A DNA stretch of 64,000 nt from Rhodococcoides kroppenstedtii (GTDB lineage Bacteria; Actinomycetota; Actinomycetes; Mycobacteriales; Mycobacteriaceae), in assembly GCF_900111805.1 (NCBI RefSeq), contig NZ_FOJN01000010.1, positions 1 through 64,000 on the forward strand, written 5' to 3'. Shown piece by piece: positions 26,425 through 35,214 of this stretch. The notes beneath the pieces were generated by a model that was given only the letters and a program-made list of their open reading frames with translations, did not search any database and had not been told where the DNA came from. Every line of letters starts with the position of its first letter. Positions within the stretch are counted from its first letter, which is position 1. The position numbers were made by a program, and so were the translations under genes.

Positions 26425-26991
26425 GTGTCCCGCAGGGTGTGGACGGCGGCGGCCGTGCTGGCCGCCGCCGGGTTGACGTTCGCGTCGGTGCAGACCACCG
26501 GCGCGTTGTGGCGCGACAGCGAAGCGGTGCCCGGCGCCACCCTGCGCGCCGGTTCGCTGGGGTTGTCCACCGGTGCCGGCAGCGGAAGCACGTACACGTT
26601 CACCGCGTTGGCCAAGAACCCGGTGCTCGTGAACCAGGCGGTGCAGGCGCCCCTGACGATCACCAACACCGGCACCGCGCCGCTGCGGTTCCGCCTGACG
26701 AACGGGGGACCGACAGTGACGTCGGCAGGGACCACGGGAGGCGTCACGGTGTCGCTGGCCGGCGCCGTGGTGACCGACGCGGAGGCGTGCACCGCCACGA
26801 CCGGAATGGGGTCGGCGTTTCCCACGTTTACCGCGACCGCGCCCACCCAGGGCGTGGTGGGTATCTGGCAGGAACTCGGTCGCGGCGACAGTCAGACATG
26901 GTGCGTTCGAACGACTCTCACTGCAGCGCCCACGACGGCGTCGGTGACCTACCAGCACCGTTTCGCCTTCGCCGTGGAGCAGGTGCGATGA
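26425..26991 (+). CDS. Second SipW-dependent-type secreted protein
   Basis: A 188-residue protein starting with GTG after the signal GACGAGG. The alternate signal peptide reads VWTAAAVLAAAGLTFASVQTTG, then ALWRDSEAVPGATLRAGSLGL, clearly parallel to the first gene. The mature part has a beta-sandwich feel (APLTITNTGTAPLRFRLTN) and two cysteines (EACTATTG and TWCVRTT) that may form a disulfide. Its stop overlaps the start of the SipW-type peptidase gene as ATGA, so the two are coupled. It is a likely substrate of the peptidases encoded next to it. Confidence 0.7.
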   Translation: MSRRVWTAAAVLAAAGLTFASVQTTGALWRDSEAVPGATLRAGSLGLSTGAGSGSTYTFTALAKNPVLVNQAVQAPLTITNTGTAPLRFRLTNGGPTVTSAGTTGGVTVSLAGAVVTDAEACTATTGMGSAFPTFTATAPTQGVVGIWQELGRGDSQTWCVRTTLTAAPTTASVTYQHRFAFAVEQVR

Positions 26992-27575
26992 CCCCGAAAC
27001 ATGCTCGGCCCGACACCGACCCGGACGCGGGTCGGAACCTCGACACGGACACCGGCGCATGGTGGTGGGTCCGCACCGTGCTCTCGTGGGTTCTCCTGTT
27101 GGCGGTACTCGCGGTGGTGTCCGCGGCCGTCGTGGTGCCGAAACTGGCCGGGGCGCAGCCGTACACGATTCTCACCCAGTCGATGAAGCCGACCTACCCG
27201 CCCGGCACGCTGGTCGTGGTGCGGCCGGCCGACACGTACGGCGTCGGTCAAGCGGTCACCTACCAGATCCGGTCCGGTGAGCCCGACGTCGTCACACACC
27301 GCATCATCTCGACCGGGCTGGACCGGGACGGGGACCGCGTCTTCGTCACGCAGGGCGACAACAACCCCCAGCCGGACGAGCCCGCCGTGCAACCCGGCCA
27401 GATCCGCGGCGCGGTGTGGTACTCGGTTCCCTATCTGGGACATGTGAACACGTGGCTCACCGGCAGCACCCGCACCACAGTCGTGGCGATCGCCGCCGGT
27501 GCCCTGGGCGTCTACGCCCTCGCCCAGTTCGCGGGAGCGTTCCGCGCCCGCCGCACGTCGGGCGGGTCCGCGTGA
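26988..27575 (+). CDS. Signal peptidase I, SipW/archaeal-ER type (S26B)
   Basis: Membrane-bound peptidase of 195 residues that would cleave the alternate signal peptides of its neighbours. A membrane segment spans about 28-50. The catalytic Ser65 lies in LTQSMKPTYPPG. The second catalytic residue is His104 in DVVTHRIIS, in place of the Lys of ordinary bacterial LepB; Ser/His is the mark of the S26B class. QGDNNPQPDEPAV is the acidic box. A second membrane segment lies near the C-terminus. It overlaps both neighbouring genes by 4 bp (ATGA and GTGA). Confidence 0.85.
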   Translation: MTPKHARPDTDPDAGRNLDTDTGAWWWVRTVLSWVLLLAVLAVVSAAVVVPKLAGAQPYTILTQSMKPTYPPGTLVVVRPADTYGVGQAVTYQIRSGEPDVVTHRIISTGLDRDGDRVFVTQGDNNPQPDEPAVQPGQIRGAVWYSVPYLGHVNTWLTGSTRTTVVAIAAGALGVYALAQFAGAFRARRTSGGSA

Positions 27576-28102
27576 TCTCGGCGCGGTCCTCCGTTCGTCT
27601 GCGGGCGGTCCTCGCGTTGGGGGCGGTGCTCGGCCTCGGATCGGTGGGCACGCTGGCCGCGTGGTCGGCCTCGACGACCACGACGTCCGGCAACTTCGTC
27701 ACGGGCCACGTCGACATCAAGGTCAACGGCAGCGAGGGCGCCCCGACTCCGACGACCATCTCTCTGACCCCGAACACGCTGGTGCCCGGCCAGTCTCGCG
27801 CGACGATCGTGACCGTGAGCAACGTGGGGTCGATCGGATTCGACTACACCACCGCCGCGGCCGCGAGCGGAACGCTCGGCGCGAACCTCGCCGTCACCGT
27901 CCGCCCCGGCGCGACGGTGGCCGCCGACGGCACGTGCCCCGGAACGGCCGTGGTCACGGGCACGGCGCGACGCACGGCGAGCGGCGCGTCCGATCCGTTG
28001 TGCGTCCAGCTGACGCTCTCGTCGACCGCGCCCACCACGGCGCAGGGGCAGACCGGCACGGCGACGGTCACCTTCACCGCGACGGGGGTGGGCAGTGCCT
28101 GA
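27572..28102 (+). CDS. Third SipW-dependent-type secreted protein
   Basis: A 176-residue protein with an alternate signal peptide (VRLRAVLALGAVLGLGSVGT, then LAAWSASTTTTSGNFVTGHVDI). The mature part is Thr/Ala-rich with TIVTVSNVGSIGFDYTT, a typical beta-sandwich strand pattern also seen in the second gene, and two cysteines (GTCPGTAV and DPLCVQL). The GTG at 27572 overlaps the SipW-type peptidase stop as GTGA. The 3' end overlaps the next gene by 8 bp. It is a likely peptidase substrate and surface protein; function unknown. Confidence 0.68.
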   Translation: MISARSSVRLRAVLALGAVLGLGSVGTLAAWSASTTTTSGNFVTGHVDIKVNGSEGAPTPTTISLTPNTLVPGQSRATIVTVSNVGSIGFDYTTAAAASGTLGANLAVTVRPGATVAADGTCPGTAVVTGTARRTASGASDPLCVQLTLSSTAPTTAQGQTGTATVTFTATGVGSA

Positions 28103-29603
28103 GTCGGAACCGACGGACGTCGACGCATCCCGTCCGCTGCCGCGGCCCCTCGACCGCGCCCTGTCGGTCATCGCGGTGCTCGGCGCGCTGTCGCTGACCT
28201 TCGCGCTGTGCGCGACACTGTTCTCACTGACGCCCTTGGTGTTTCGCTCCGGCTCCATGGAACCGGCTATTCCCACGGGCTCCCTCGCCGTCGCCCGTGA
28301 CGTACCAGCGTCGGAGGTGGCCGAGGGAGACGTGGTGAGCGTGCTGCGCACCGACGGCTCACGCATCACCCACCGCGTCGAGCGAGTCGACTCCGTCCAC
28401 GGCGACACCGCCACGCTGATCCTGCGAGGGGACGCGAACGACGCCCCCGACGCCGACCCGTACGTGGTCGCCGACATCGACCGCGTCGTCGGCCATGTTC
28501 CCGTACTCGGCTACGCCGCATCGTGGTTGGCGACGCCCGTCGCGTGGGTGGTCGGCGCGCTGCTCGCCGTCGGACTGGTGGTGCTGATCGTGCGGCCGGA
28601 CGTGCCGGCGCCGAGCAGTTCCCGTGGGCGACATCGTGTTGCGGCGACCGCGGGGGCGGCGTTGGTCGCCGTGATCGTCGTGCCGTCCGTCGGCCGCACC
28701 GACGGTACGGTCGCGGCGTTGTCGGACAGCGCGCAGGTGTCCGTCCAGGTGGCGGCGGTGACGTTGTCTCCGCCCGCCACTCTTCGGTGCGACCCCGTGA
28801 GCTCCAATACGGTCAGGCTGACGTTCCCCCGGGTGAGCATCCCCGGCGCGACCCCGGAGTACCGGCTCGGACTCCGCGGGAGTACGGCACAGGTGGTGCC
28901 GTCGACCACGGATCCGGTCACGTTCGACTTGAACAGGTCCTTTCTCGGCGGATTGTTCCTGTCCGGCGATCGTGTCGTGGACGTCGTCACCGTCCTCGGG
29001 ACGTGGACGTCGGGGTCCGCCGTCTCGCAGACCGTGACGTACGGCGCGGTGACCGGCCTGACCTGCAAAACACCCGGTGCCGGGGGCGTCTCGAGTGCCC
29101 CGGTGCGGTCGTTCGGAGCGCAGGCGCTGTCCGGTCCGACCTCGACCGCGACGTCCGGACCCTCGACCACCGCCCCGCCCACCACGACGACTACGCCGAC
29201 GACCGCGTCGACGTCTCCCGGCGCGGCCACGCCCGGCCCGTCGTCCTCCGCGAGCGCGGCTCCGACCCAACCGACCACCTCGACACCGCCCACCAGCACC
29301 ACCCCGCCACCGCCGCCGGCGAGTGCGTTCGTCGCCGAGGGGGGCTCGTCGTCCAGCGGGGGCGCCACGGCCTCGGTCTCCGGCGGCACGTTGACGGTCA
29401 CCGACGCGTCGGGGGCGACGCTGCTCACCCGGCCCGTCACCACCAGCGCCCGCTACGGCACCGGCGTCGTGTGGTCGTCGACGGGTGATCTCTACGTGCT
29501 CTCGGACGCCGGTGTCACCCGCATCGTCGTCGGGAACGGGACGGCGAGCGCCGGACCGGCGTCCACCGAGTCGCTCCCCACCGACATCCGGGCGCTGCTG
29601 TAG
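28095..29603 (+). CDS. S26B signal peptidase fused to a SipW-substrate-like surface domain
   Basis: A 502-residue fusion. Residues 1-145 are a second S26B peptidase: membrane segment 23-46, Ser54 in FRSGSMEPAIP, His93 in SRITHRVERV, acidic box LRGDANDAPDAD. After another membrane segment (about 145-166) comes a segment like an alternate signal peptide (RVAATAGAALVAVIVVPSV, then ALSDSAQVSVQVAAVTL near 209-225). A beta-rich domain with two cysteines follows, then a Pro/Thr/Ser-rich linker (about 345-420) and a small C-terminal beta domain (TGDLYVLSDAGVTRIVV). The enzyme and a substrate-like module are thus in one chain. The arrangement suggests self-processing or cell-wall display; that is inference. 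Confidence 0.78.
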   Translation: MPESEPTDVDASRPLPRPLDRALSVIAVLGALSLTFALCATLFSLTPLVFRSGSMEPAIPTGSLAVARDVPASEVAEGDVVSVLRTDGSRITHRVERVDSVHGDTATLILRGDANDAPDADPYVVADIDRVVGHVPVLGYAASWLATPVAWVVGALLAVGLVVLIVRPDVPAPSSSRGRHRVAATAGAALVAVIVVPSVGRTDGTVAALSDSAQVSVQVAAVTLSPPATLRCDPVSSNTVRLTFPRVSIPGATPEYRLGLRGSTAQVVPSTTDPVTFDLNRSFLGGLFLSGDRVVDVVTVLGTWTSGSAVSQTVTYGAVTGLTCKTPGAGGVSSAPVRSFGAQALSGPTSTATSGPSTTAPPTTTTTPTTASTSPGAATPGPSSSASAAPTQPTTSTPPTSTTPPPPPASAFVAEGGSSSSGGATASVSGGTLTVTDASGATLLTRPVTTSARYGTGVVWSSTGDLYVLSDAGVTRIVVGNGTASAGPASTESLPTDIRALL

Positions 29604-29679
29604 GCGTGTGAGCGCGCCGCCGCTCGGGCACTCCCGACGAGGAGCATGCGCGAGCGCGCATCGGTGAGAGGAGTCAGCG

Positions 29680-30186
29680 GTGGACCACAGAGGTGTCCTG
29701 ATCGACGGATTCGAGCGGGTGAAGGAGACGGTGCACGCCACCCTCGACGGGGTGAGCGACGACGCCCTCACCGCGCGGCTGGATCCGGAGGCCAACACCA
29801 TCGCGTGGCTGGTCTGGCATCTCGCCCGCGTGCAGGACGATCACATCGCGGGCGTCGCGGGGTCCGAGCAGGTCCATACCTCGGCGGGCTTCGCCGCCCG
29901 GTTCGGCCTCCCGTTCGACGACGGCGACATCGGGTACGGCCAGTCGAGCGACGACGTCGCTGCGGTCGTGGCCCCCGCCGACCTGCTGCTCGAGTACGTC
30001 GACGCGGTCCACGACCGCACCGTCGACTACCTCCGCGGGGTGTCCGCCGAGGATCTCGACCGCGTCGTCGACGAGAACTGGGACCCTCCGGTCACGCTCG
30101 CCGTTCGCTTGGTGAGCGTGCTGTCGGACGATCTGCAGCACGCCGGACAGGCGGCCTACGTGCGCGGGGTCCTGGAACGCCGGTAG
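29680..30186 (+). CDS. DinB-like protein, DUF664 (mycothiol/bacillithiol transferase fold)
   Basis: A 168-residue four-helix protein. LVWHLARVQDDHIAGVAG near 44-60 and SDDLQHAGQAAYVRG near the C-terminus supply the His residues expected for the metal site of the DinB fold. In actinobacteria some members transfer mycothiol to electrophiles; the substrate here is unknown. The GTG at 29680 is preceded by the strong ribosome site GAGAGGAG. It lies 76 bp after the SipW operon and seems independent of it. Confidence 0.72.
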   Translation: MDHRGVLIDGFERVKETVHATLDGVSDDALTARLDPEANTIAWLVWHLARVQDDHIAGVAGSEQVHTSAGFAARFGLPFDDGDIGYGQSSDDVAAVVAPADLLLEYVDAVHDRTVDYLRGVSAEDLDRVVDENWDPPVTLAVRLVSVLSDDLQHAGQAAYVRGVLERR

Positions 30187-30271
30187 GCGGGCCGCTGTCG
30201 GTGGGCCGTGCGAGGGTGTGGCCCTCGCGGCCCGGGTGGGCCGCCCGGCCCACCACGAAGGGACCCTCCTC

Positions 30272-30802
30272 ATGACCACCTGGCCCGCGTCCTGGCCGCC
30301 CGCTGCCCACGACCTCGCCGACGCCGTGCTCCGGCTGACCACGGCGATCGCGCGGGACCCGGAGGACACCGACCCTGCGGTCGCGGCGCTGGTGGCGATG
30401 CCCGTCCGCGTCGAGGACGTGTTCGCGGGCATGCTCCGGATGCTGCTCGAAGCCGCGTTCGCGGACGGTGTCGATGCCGACGACGTCTCCGGTCTGGTGC
30501 GGCAGGTGGCCCAGCGTGATCCGAGCCTCGACCCGACCGACGTCGTCGCAGTCGTGCTCGGCACGCTGGGAATCCACCCGGAGCCGGTGCGGCACGATGC
30601 CGACTCGGCGGAGACCGGCAGTCAGGACCCCGCGGACGCGCCGACGGTCACGCCCGTCGACCGGCTGGTGCCGTACGTGGCCCTGCGCGTCTCGTCGGCC
30701 GTGGCGGTGGTGCTGGCCGAGCGGGTGCGGACGCCGCTCGCACCGGTCGTCACCGCGGTGCTGAACGACGTCGCGTCCGCCGAGTCCGTGGAGTGGGCCT
30801 GA
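30272..30802 (+). CDS. Hypothetical protein, helical
   Basis: I do not recognise this 176-residue protein. It starts MTTWPASWPPAAHDLADAVL and appears all-helical, with acidic stretches (ARDPEDTDP and DGVDADDVSG). It has no signal peptide and no cysteine. The ATG at 30272 is preceded by GAAGGGA, a plausible ribosome site; an upstream in-frame ATG at 30218 would read through intergenic sequence. It lies 85 bp after the DinB-like gene and ends in an inverted repeat shared with the convergent oxidoreductase gene. Confidence 0.6.
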   Translation: MTTWPASWPPAAHDLADAVLRLTTAIARDPEDTDPAVAALVAMPVRVEDVFAGMLRMLLEAAFADGVDADDVSGLVRQVAQRDPSLDPTDVVAVVLGTLGIHPEPVRHDADSAETGSQDPADAPTVTPVDRLVPYVALRVSSAVAVVLAERVRTPLAPVVTAVLNDVASAESVEWA

Positions 30803-30829
30803 CCGCACCGGTCACGTGAACCGGTCAGG
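30798..30829. terminator. Nested inverted repeat between convergent genes
   Basis: CCTGACC (30798-30804) pairs with GGTCAGG (30823-30829), and inside it CCGGT (30808-30812) pairs with ACCGG (30820-30824) around CACGTGA. It begins at the stop codon of the hypothetical gene and lies 18 bp before the end of the convergent quinone oxidoreductase gene, so it could end both transcripts. Confidence 0.5.
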
Positions 30830-30846
30830 TGTCGAACGGGACGCCG

Positions 30847-31875
30847 TCAGATCGACGCGATGTCGACGAGCACCTTGCCGGTCGCGCCGTTCTCGACCGC
30901 GGCGTGGGCGTCGGCGGTGCGGTCCAGCGTGTAGCGGTGGAGCGGCAGACCGTGCTCCTCGCCCACCGGGAGTGCGCCCGCCGCAACGGCATTCGCGACG
31001 TCGTGCTTCGCCGCCTCGAGGGCCGCGGTGCCGACGGTGTAGAGCAGCACGAACTGGTAGCGCAGGTTGCCGACCATGCTGGGACGGATGTCGAGGGTGA
31101 CTGCGTCGCCGCCGTTGTTCGCGTAGATCGCGATCGATGCCCGCGGCGCGGCGACGGCCACGTTCAGTTCGGCGTTCTGGGCGGGTGCGACCTCGACGAT
31201 CAGGTCGACCCCGTCCGGCGCGATCTCGCGGATGCGGCTCGCGGCGTCCTCGGTGCGGTAGTTCACCACGTGGTGGGCGCCCGCAGCCGTCGCCAGCGTG
31301 CCCTTCTCGGGTCCGCTGACGGTGGTGATCACGGTGCCGCCCGCCCAGCGCGCCAGCTGGATCGCGGCGTGGCCGACGGCACCGGCGCCGCCGGCGACCA
31401 GCACGGTCTTCCCGGACAGGGCACCGGGGTGCAGCCGGTCGGGGCCGTCCTCGGCGACGGTCAGCGCGCGGTGGGCGGTGACGGCCGGGACGCCCAGCGA
31501 GGCGCCGAGGTCGAAGGAGACGTCGTCGGGAAGGCGCACCACCCGGTCGGACGGGACCACGGTGTACTCGGCGGCGGTTCCGGTGGGGCGCTGGTGCTGC
31601 GCGAGGAGAAGCCAGACGCGGTCACCGACGCCGAGGCCGGCCACCTCGGGCCCCACGGCGTCGACCACGCCGGCGCCGTCCTGGCCGGGGACCACCTCGT
31701 CGAACGCGGGCTTCTGTCCGGGGCCGGCGCCGGTGCGGGATTTCCAGTCCGTCGGGTTGACCCCGGCGACGGCGAGGCGCACACGCACCTCGCCGGTACC
31801 GGGGTCGGCGACCGGGCGGTCGACGGCGGTCAGGACGGACGGGTCACCGGTTTCGGTGTAGACGATTGCCTTCAT
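30847..31875 (-). CDS. NADPH:quinone oxidoreductase-like medium-chain dehydrogenase (zinc-free type)
   Basis: A 342-residue MDR-family protein. GroES-like start MKAIVYTETGDPSVL, GVNPTDWKSRTG, PGQDGAGVVDAVG and Rossmann motif VLVAGGAGAVGHAAIQLARW. The zinc-ligand cysteines of alcohol dehydrogenases are absent, so a quinone or enal/enone reduction with NADPH is more likely than alcohol oxidation. The ATG at 31875 is chosen over one four codons upstream because the MKAIVY start is standard. It follows a membrane protein gene by 40 bp on the same strand. Confidence 0.82.
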   Translation of the reverse strand: MKAIVYTETGDPSVLTAVDRPVADPGTGEVRVRLAVAGVNPTDWKSRTGAGPGQKPAFDEVVPGQDGAGVVDAVGPEVAGLGVGDRVWLLLAQHQRPTGTAAEYTVVPSDRVVRLPDDVSFDLGASLGVPAVTAHRALTVAEDGPDRLHPGALSGKTVLVAGGAGAVGHAAIQLARWAGGTVITTVSGPEKGTLATAAGAHHVVNYRTEDAASRIREIAPDGVDLIVEVAPAQNAELNVAVAAPRASIAIYANNGGDAVTLDIRPSMVGNLRYQFVLLYTVGTAALEAAKHDVANAVAAGALPVGEEHGLPLHRYTLDRTADAHAAVENGATGKVLVDIASI

Positions 31876-31915
31876 GTCCGGTCCCAACCACCGCGACCCC
31901 CGCTGGTGTTCCTGC

Positions 31916-32539
31916 CTAGGCGCCCGTCCGCACCGTCTCGTGGCGGGCGAGGAGCAGACCGAGCAGGGCGTACCCGGAGATCAGCTGGGCGGAGGCGACC
32001 CACAGACCGGCGTCGCGCACGATCAGGACCACCGGAATCGAGGTGACGAACCAGGACTGCGCCCACAGCGTCGTCCACCGGATGCTGCCGGTCCAGCGGC
32101 CGGCGATGGCCACGCGGACACCGATGCCGACCATCGTCGCCATGGACAACGGCCAGCAGAGGTCGAACGCCATCCACACGGGTGTGCCGTGCAGCAGCCA
32201 GAACGCGTCCAGCAGCGTCGACACCACCGCCCCCGCGAGGAACAGGAACTGCAGGCGATAGACGCCGCGGGCGAGGGGTCCGTCGCCCATGGCCGCGGTC
32301 CGGTACTGCAACAGCAGGAGCCGGGCGATGCCGGCCTGGAAGAGCAGGGCGGTGGCGCCGCCGAGCAGCGACTGCCATCCGAAACCCTCGTGGTCGCCGG
32401 CGATCGCCATGCCGACGGCCCAGGCGACTGTGCCGACGGCCAGCAGAGCGCCGGTGGTCCGAACGGTCGACGCGGGTGCGGTGTCCGGACGCGTCTCGAC
32501 GAGACGGGTGGGGCCGGCGGTACGGGACGGAGCGGTCAT
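31916..32539 (-). CDS. Hypothetical integral membrane protein
   Basis: A 207-residue protein with about six hydrophobic segments, among them TTGALLAVGTVAWAVGMAIA, LQFLFLAGAVVSTLLDAFWL and LISGYALLGLLLA near the end. The first 35 residues are cytoplasmic and rich in Thr, Arg and Pro. I recognise no domain. The ATG at 32539 is chosen because the upstream extension crosses a poly-G stretch and is not protein-like. It lies upstream of the quinone oxidoreductase gene with 40 bp between them, so they may be cotranscribed. Confidence 0.62.
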   Translation of the reverse strand: MTAPSRTAGPTRLVETRPDTAPASTVRTTGALLAVGTVAWAVGMAIAGDHEGFGWQSLLGGATALLFQAGIARLLLLQYRTAAMGDGPLARGVYRLQFLFLAGAVVSTLLDAFWLLHGTPVWMAFDLCWPLSMATMVGIGVRVAIAGRWTGSIRWTTLWAQSWFVTSIPVVLIVRDAGLWVASAQLISGYALLGLLLARHETVRTGA

Positions 32540-32666
32540 GGTCGTGTCCTTCGTGTTGGGGGGGTATCGGCGGGGACCGGTCGGGGAGATCCGGTGCTGG
32601 ACGTACCGTGCCGCGGCCCCCCGGGAAACCACTGGGAACCGGCTGGCAGCGAATCCACGAGTTCAC

Positions 32667-32695
32667 TTGACCGCGAGGCGTCCGTGCCCTGAACT
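32667..32695 (+). promoter_or_regulatory. Promoter for phoD
   Basis: TTGACC (32667-32672), a 17 bp spacer and TGAACT (32690-32695) lie 7 nt before the GTG at 32703. The -35 is good and the -10 only fair. The spacing implies a leaderless transcript. I see no PHO box. Confidence 0.4.
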
Positions 32696-32702
32696 TGCTT
32701 GC

Positions 32703-34337
32703 GTGCCCGTGACCCGTCGCCGCTTCCTCGAGTCCACCGCCGTCGCCGCCGGAGTGGGAGCCGCGTCCGTGCTCACCGCGCGCGCCGCGTCGGCCGATCC
32801 CGCCGCGGTCTTCCGGCACGGAGTGGCCTCCGGCGATCCGCTTCCCGACGCCGTGATCCTCTGGACCCGCGTCACGCCGACGCCGGACGCGGTGCCGGGC
32901 TCCGGTCGCGGGCCGGCCGTCGTCGTCTCCTGGGTCGTCGCGCGCGACGCTGCCCTCACGGACGTGGTGCGGTCGGGAACCGTCACGACCTCCGCCGACG
33001 CCGACCACACCGTCAAGGTGGATGTCTCTGGTCTGTCGCCCGCGACGTCGTACCACTACGGATTCACGGCCGCGGGGCAGTCGTCGCCGACGGGGACGAC
33101 GCGCACGGCGCCGGCCACGTCCGCCGAGGTGGACCGGTTGCGGTTCGGTGTGGTGTCGTGCTCGAACTGGGAATCGGGGTACTTCGGTGCCTACCGACAT
33201 CTCGCGGCTCGCTCCGACCTCGACGCGATCGTGCATCTCGGCGACTACATCTACGAGTACGAGTCCGGCGGCTTCGAGGGCAAGAACGGGGTGGTGCGGG
33301 TCCACGACCCGGTGCACGAGATCGTCACACTCGCCGATTACCGAATCCGCCACGGCCAGTACAAGACCGACCCCGATCTGCAGGCCGCGCATCTCGGCGT
33401 TCCGTGGATCTGCACGTGGGACGACCACGAGTCGGCCAACGACGCCTACGATACGGGCGCGCAGAACCACCAGCCGGCCACGGAGGGCGACTGGGCCACC
33501 CGCAAGGCGAATTCCGTTCGGGCGTACTACGAATGGATGCCCGTCCGTGCGGCCGGGACTCCGGACAACCGACACCTGTACCGGCGTCTGCGGTTCGGCA
33601 CCCTCATGGAACTGTCGATGCTGGATCTGCGCACCTACCGGTCGCAGCAGGTGCTGCCGTTCCAGGGCGCCGCGGTGGACTCGCCGGACCGCACGATCAC
33701 CGGTGCCGGGCAGATGGCCTGGCTCACCGACTCCCTCGTGACGTCCCCGACGCGCTGGCGCGTCATCGGCAACCCGGTGATGATCACCCCCACGCTGATC
33801 CCGCCGCTCGAGCCGGAGACCACCCGCGCGGTCACGCAGCTGCTCGGCCTCCCGGCCGGTGGAGTGTCCTACAACGCCGATCCGTGGGACGGCTACACCG
33901 CCGACCGGGCGCGGCTGCTCGACGCGCTGCGCACGAACGGCGTCGACAACGCCGTCTTCGTCACCGGCGACATTCACTCGTCCTGGGCGTGCGACATCCC
34001 GGTCGACGCCGCGAACTACCCCGCGGCCGGCACGGTCGCGACGGAGCTGGTGGTCACCTCGGTGACGTCGGCCAACATCGACGACTTCCTGCGGGTGCCG
34101 GAACACACCGTCGGCCGCGTCGCCGAGGGCGCGTTCCGGGGACTGAACCACCACGTGAAGTATGTCGACCTCGACACCCACGGGTTCGGTGTCCTCGAGG
34201 TCACGCCCGCGGCGGTCCAGATGGACCACTGGTACCTGGTGGACAAGGAGGATCCGAACACCGCCGCGTACGTCGGTGCGGGCTACCGGGTGCCCAGTGG
34301 AACGCAGGCCGTCACCCCGGCGGCGCCGCTCACCTGA
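32703..34337 (+). CDS. phoD: Tat-exported alkaline phosphatase D/phosphodiesterase
   Basis: Secreted metal-dependent phosphomonoesterase/phosphodiesterase of 544 residues. The N-terminus PVTRRRFLE is a twin-arginine signal, with a hydrophobic region and a cleavage site after ARAASA (about residue 31). Metal-binding and active-site blocks of the PhoD family are all present: [41 protein letters not shown], and [10 protein letters not shown]. An N-terminal Ig-like PhoD_N domain ([18 protein letters not shown]) precedes the catalytic part. The GTG at 32703 is chosen; a second in-frame GTG at 32709 is possible. It would release phosphate outside the cell. Confidence 0.88.
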   Translation: MPVTRRRFLESTAVAAGVGAASVLTARAASADPAAVFRHGVASGDPLPDAVILWTRVTPTPDAVPGSGRGPAVVVSWVVARDAALTDVVRSGTVTTSADADHTVKVDVSGLSPATSYHYGFTAAGQSSPTGTTRTAPATSAEVDRLRFGVVSCSNWESGYFGAYRHLAARSDLDAIVHLGDYIYEYESGGFEGKNGVVRVHDPVHEIVTLADYRIRHGQYKTDPDLQAAHLGVPWICTWDDHESANDAYDTGAQNHQPATEGDWATRKANSVRAYYEWMPVRAAGTPDNRHLYRRLRFGTLMELSMLDLRTYRSQQVLPFQGAAVDSPDRTITGAGQMAWLTDSLVTSPTRWRVIGNPVMITPTLIPPLEPETTRAVTQLLGLPAGGVSYNADPWDGYTADRARLLDALRTNGVDNAVFVTGDIHSSWACDIPVDAANYPAAGTVATELVVTSVTSANIDDFLRVPEHTVGRVAEGAFRGLNHHVKYVDLDTHGFGVLEVTPAAVQMDHWYLVDKEDPNTAAYVGAGYRVPSGTQAVTPAAPLT

Positions 34338-34351
34338 CCCCCGACGGCCGG

Positions 34352-34357
34352 TATTCT
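34352..34357 (+). promoter_or_regulatory. -10-like box for the TrhO gene
   Basis: TATTCT lies 8 nt before the GTG at 34366 and only 14 bp after the phoD stop, suggesting a separate leaderless transcript. Confidence 0.4.
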
Positions 34358-34365
34358 GGCCTTCC

Positions 34366-35214
34366 GTGTCGACCCCCAAGATCGTGCTGTTCTACGTGTT
34401 CACGCCGTTGCCGGACCCGGAGGCGATTCGCCTGTGGCAGCTGGCGCTGGCGTCGTCGAACGGTCTGACGGGACGCATCGTCGTCTCCCCGCACGGCATC
34501 AACGCGACCGTCGGGGGAGACGTGCGGGCGGTCAAGCGGTACGTGCGCGGCACCCGTGAGTACGCCCCGTTCGCCGGGGCCGACGTCAAGTGGTCGGACG
34601 GGCGCGGCGACGACTTTCCCAAGCTCAGCGTCAAGGTCCGCCCGGAGATCGTCACGTTCGGCGTGCCCGATCGCGTGCGGGTCACCGCGGACGGGGTGGT
34701 CGGCGGCGGTACGCCGCTCTCGCCGGACGAGGTCCACGCGTTGGTCGCCGAGCGCGGTGACGACGTCGTGTTCTTCGACGGTCGCAACGCCTTCGAGGCG
34801 GCCGTCGGCCGGTTCGACGGTGCGGTGGTGCCGGACGTGGAGACGACGCGCGACTTCGTCACCCAGCTCGACGCCGGGGTCTACGACCATCTCCGGTCGA
34901 CACCCGTCGTCACGTACTGCACGGGTGGGGTGCGGTGCGAGGTGCTCTCCGCCCTCATGCGCGAGCGGGGGTTCGAGGAGGTCTACCAGCTCGACGGTGG
35001 CATCGTGCGCTACGGGGAGAGATTCGGTGACGACGGGCTGTGGCAGGGATCGTTGTTCGTGTTCGACGAGCGTCGGACGGTCGCGTTCTCGCCGGACCCG
35101 GCGGTCATCGGAACCTGTTCGGGCTGTGGACATCCGACGTCGCGGTACGTCGACCTCGACGACGGTGACGGTCGCTCGCTGACGCTGCGCTGCCCCGAGT
35201 GCGCGCCGGCGTGA
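34366..35214 (+). CDS. trhO: TrhO/UPF0176-type rhodanese-domain tRNA uridine hydroxylase
   Basis: A 282-residue protein for oxygen-dependent 5-hydroxylation of uridine at tRNA position 34, by family. The N-terminal ferredoxin-like domain reads [20 protein letters not shown] and [16 protein letters not shown]. The rhodanese domain holds the essential Cys185 in [11 protein letters not shown]. The C-terminal [11 protein letters not shown]...CPEC supplies four cysteines that may bind zinc. GTG start; the stop overlaps the pseudouridine synthase start as GTGA, so two RNA-modification genes are translationally coupled. Confidence 0.82.
   Translation: MSTPKIVLFYVFTPLPDPEAIRLWQLALASSNGLTGRIVVSPHGINATVGGDVRAVKRYVRGTREYAPFAGADVKWSDGRGDDFPKLSVKVRPEIVTFGVPDRVRVTADGVVGGGTPLSPDEVHALVAERGDDVVFFDGRNAFEAAVGRFDGAVVPDVETTRDFVTQLDAGVYDHLRSTPVVTYCTGGVRCEVLSALMRERGFEEVYQLDGGIVRYGERFGDDGLWQGSLFVFDERRTVAFSPDPAVIGTCSGCGHPTSRYVDLDDGDGRSLTLRCPECAPA

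Noticed and set aside
29077-29394. Arg/Pro-rich frame inside the peptidase fusion gene
   Set aside because: Shadow of the Pro/Thr/Ser-rich linker in another frame; no ribosome site.
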